This document shows, piece by piece, positions 47,771 to 47,957 of a stretch of DNA of 47,957 nt. The position numbers and the translations under genes are program-made. The first letter of the stretch is position 1. The number at the start of each line of letters is the position of its first letter. The notes below the pieces were generated by a model. It was not told the DNA's origin. It saw only the letters and a program-made list of their open reading frames with translations, and did not search any database. Origin of the DNA: an uncultured Alphaproteobacteria bacterium (GTDB lineage Bacteria; Pseudomonadota; Alphaproteobacteria; RF32; CAG-239). The stretch spans positions 1 to 47,957 of the forward strand of contig CAJUAK010000015.1 in NCBI GenBank assembly GCA_910584385.1, in the 5' to 3' direction.

Positions 47771-47857
47771 AGGTGGTTATGGAATTCTCCACAAAAAAAT
47801 CAATTTTTTTTGAAAAAAGGTGTTGACATATTGGGATGAGTGTCATATAAACCACCT
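47771..47857. repeat. Inverted repeat around promoter P2
   Basis: AGGTGGTT (47771-47778) and AACCACCT (47850-47857) flank P2, the second copy overlapping its start-site region. It could be an operator or an RNA stem from P1 transcripts. Confidence 0.4.
47823..47851 (+). promoter_or_regulatory. Rightward promoter P2 at window end
   Basis: TTGACA (47823-47828), a 17-bp spacer and TATAAA (47846-47851), one of the best promoter matches in the window. Confidence 0.82.
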
Positions 47858-47957
47858 CGCTGACTGAGAGCGACGCTTGAAGGAAGCGAGCAGAGGAAAC
47901 TCTGGTTATAGAAAGTAGTAGATAAGAAGAAAAAGAAGAGGATACGCAGACAGTGTA

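Larger units (their letters stand above)
47548..47957 (+). other. 410-base gene-free region with rightward promoters, possible rRNA leader
   Basis: No coding sequence is convincing. Left of 47730 it is very AT-rich and presumably holds the infC promoter. It then carries two strong rightward promoters and, past 47858, an untranslated GC-richer leader with stem CTCGCT/AGCGAG (47856-47890). A long untranslated leader behind tandem strong promoters suits an rrn operon, but no rRNA sequence is reached. Confidence 0.45.

Noticed and set aside
1..47957. CRISPR arrays
   Set aside because: No regularly spaced repeats of CRISPR type and no cas genes were seen.

Overview
The window looks like the chromosome of a low-to-moderate GC, probably host-associated and uncultured alphaproteobacterium. 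The evidence is gene order (ruvC-ruvA-ruvB-ybgC-tolQRA, aspS beside rnd, rplU-rpmA-obgE-rsfS), the proteobacterial protein set, and lineage-specific secreted proteins. The taxonomic call is inference; no rRNA sequence is visible.

Layout. 1-571 is the end of a cysteine-rich secreted protein whose full-length paralogue lies at 38896-40887. 669-4364 holds a lipoprotein, a secreted nuclease and the rplU-rpmA-obgE-rsfS ribosome block. 4555-6719 (minus) is rlmH with a low-affinity phosphate transporter and its DUF47 partner. 6892-12913 has a DsbA-like protein, ispA/xseB, a small ArsR-type regulator, rnd and aspS. 13004-15158 is an unrecognised 591-residue protein overlapping a SUKH/YrhA-like gene, followed by tRNA-Gln. 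15414-17693 encodes a flagellin-like protein whose middle is replaced by a beta-helix-like region and a DUF1566/Lcl-type domain; its promoter contains a perfect 19-bp palindrome.

18855-24128 is a 5.2-kb integrative element inserted in the 3' half of tRNA-Thr(TGT). It is bounded by 46-bp direct repeats and carries a tyrosine integrase, tandem arm-like repeats at both ends, two serine recombinases, an outer-membrane beta-barrel cargo gene, three small ORFs and a HUH-type replication/nicking protein. It also supplies a replacement terminator for the tRNA; a perfect hairpin that looks like the original terminator is stranded outside the left repeat, next to a decayed ISL3 transposase end.

24242-30355 holds a half-size EamA protein, a very acidic repeat protein, a YjbR-like protein and an operon of two glycosyltransferases, a eukaryotic-type phosphomannomutase-like HAD protein and an MsbA-type ABC exporter, which together suggest surface glycan assembly. 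30356-33366 (minus) is prmA-pepP-thioredoxin-like. 33460-38633 holds a lipoprotein, yebC, ruvCAB and ybgC. A cysteine-rich secreted protein gene with its own strong promoter is wedged between ybgC and tolQRA; tolB and pal do not follow tolA. The end carries ligA, a membrane protein, infC with a predicted AUA start, and a 410-base gene-free stretch with two strong promoters firing out of the window, possibly an rRNA leader.
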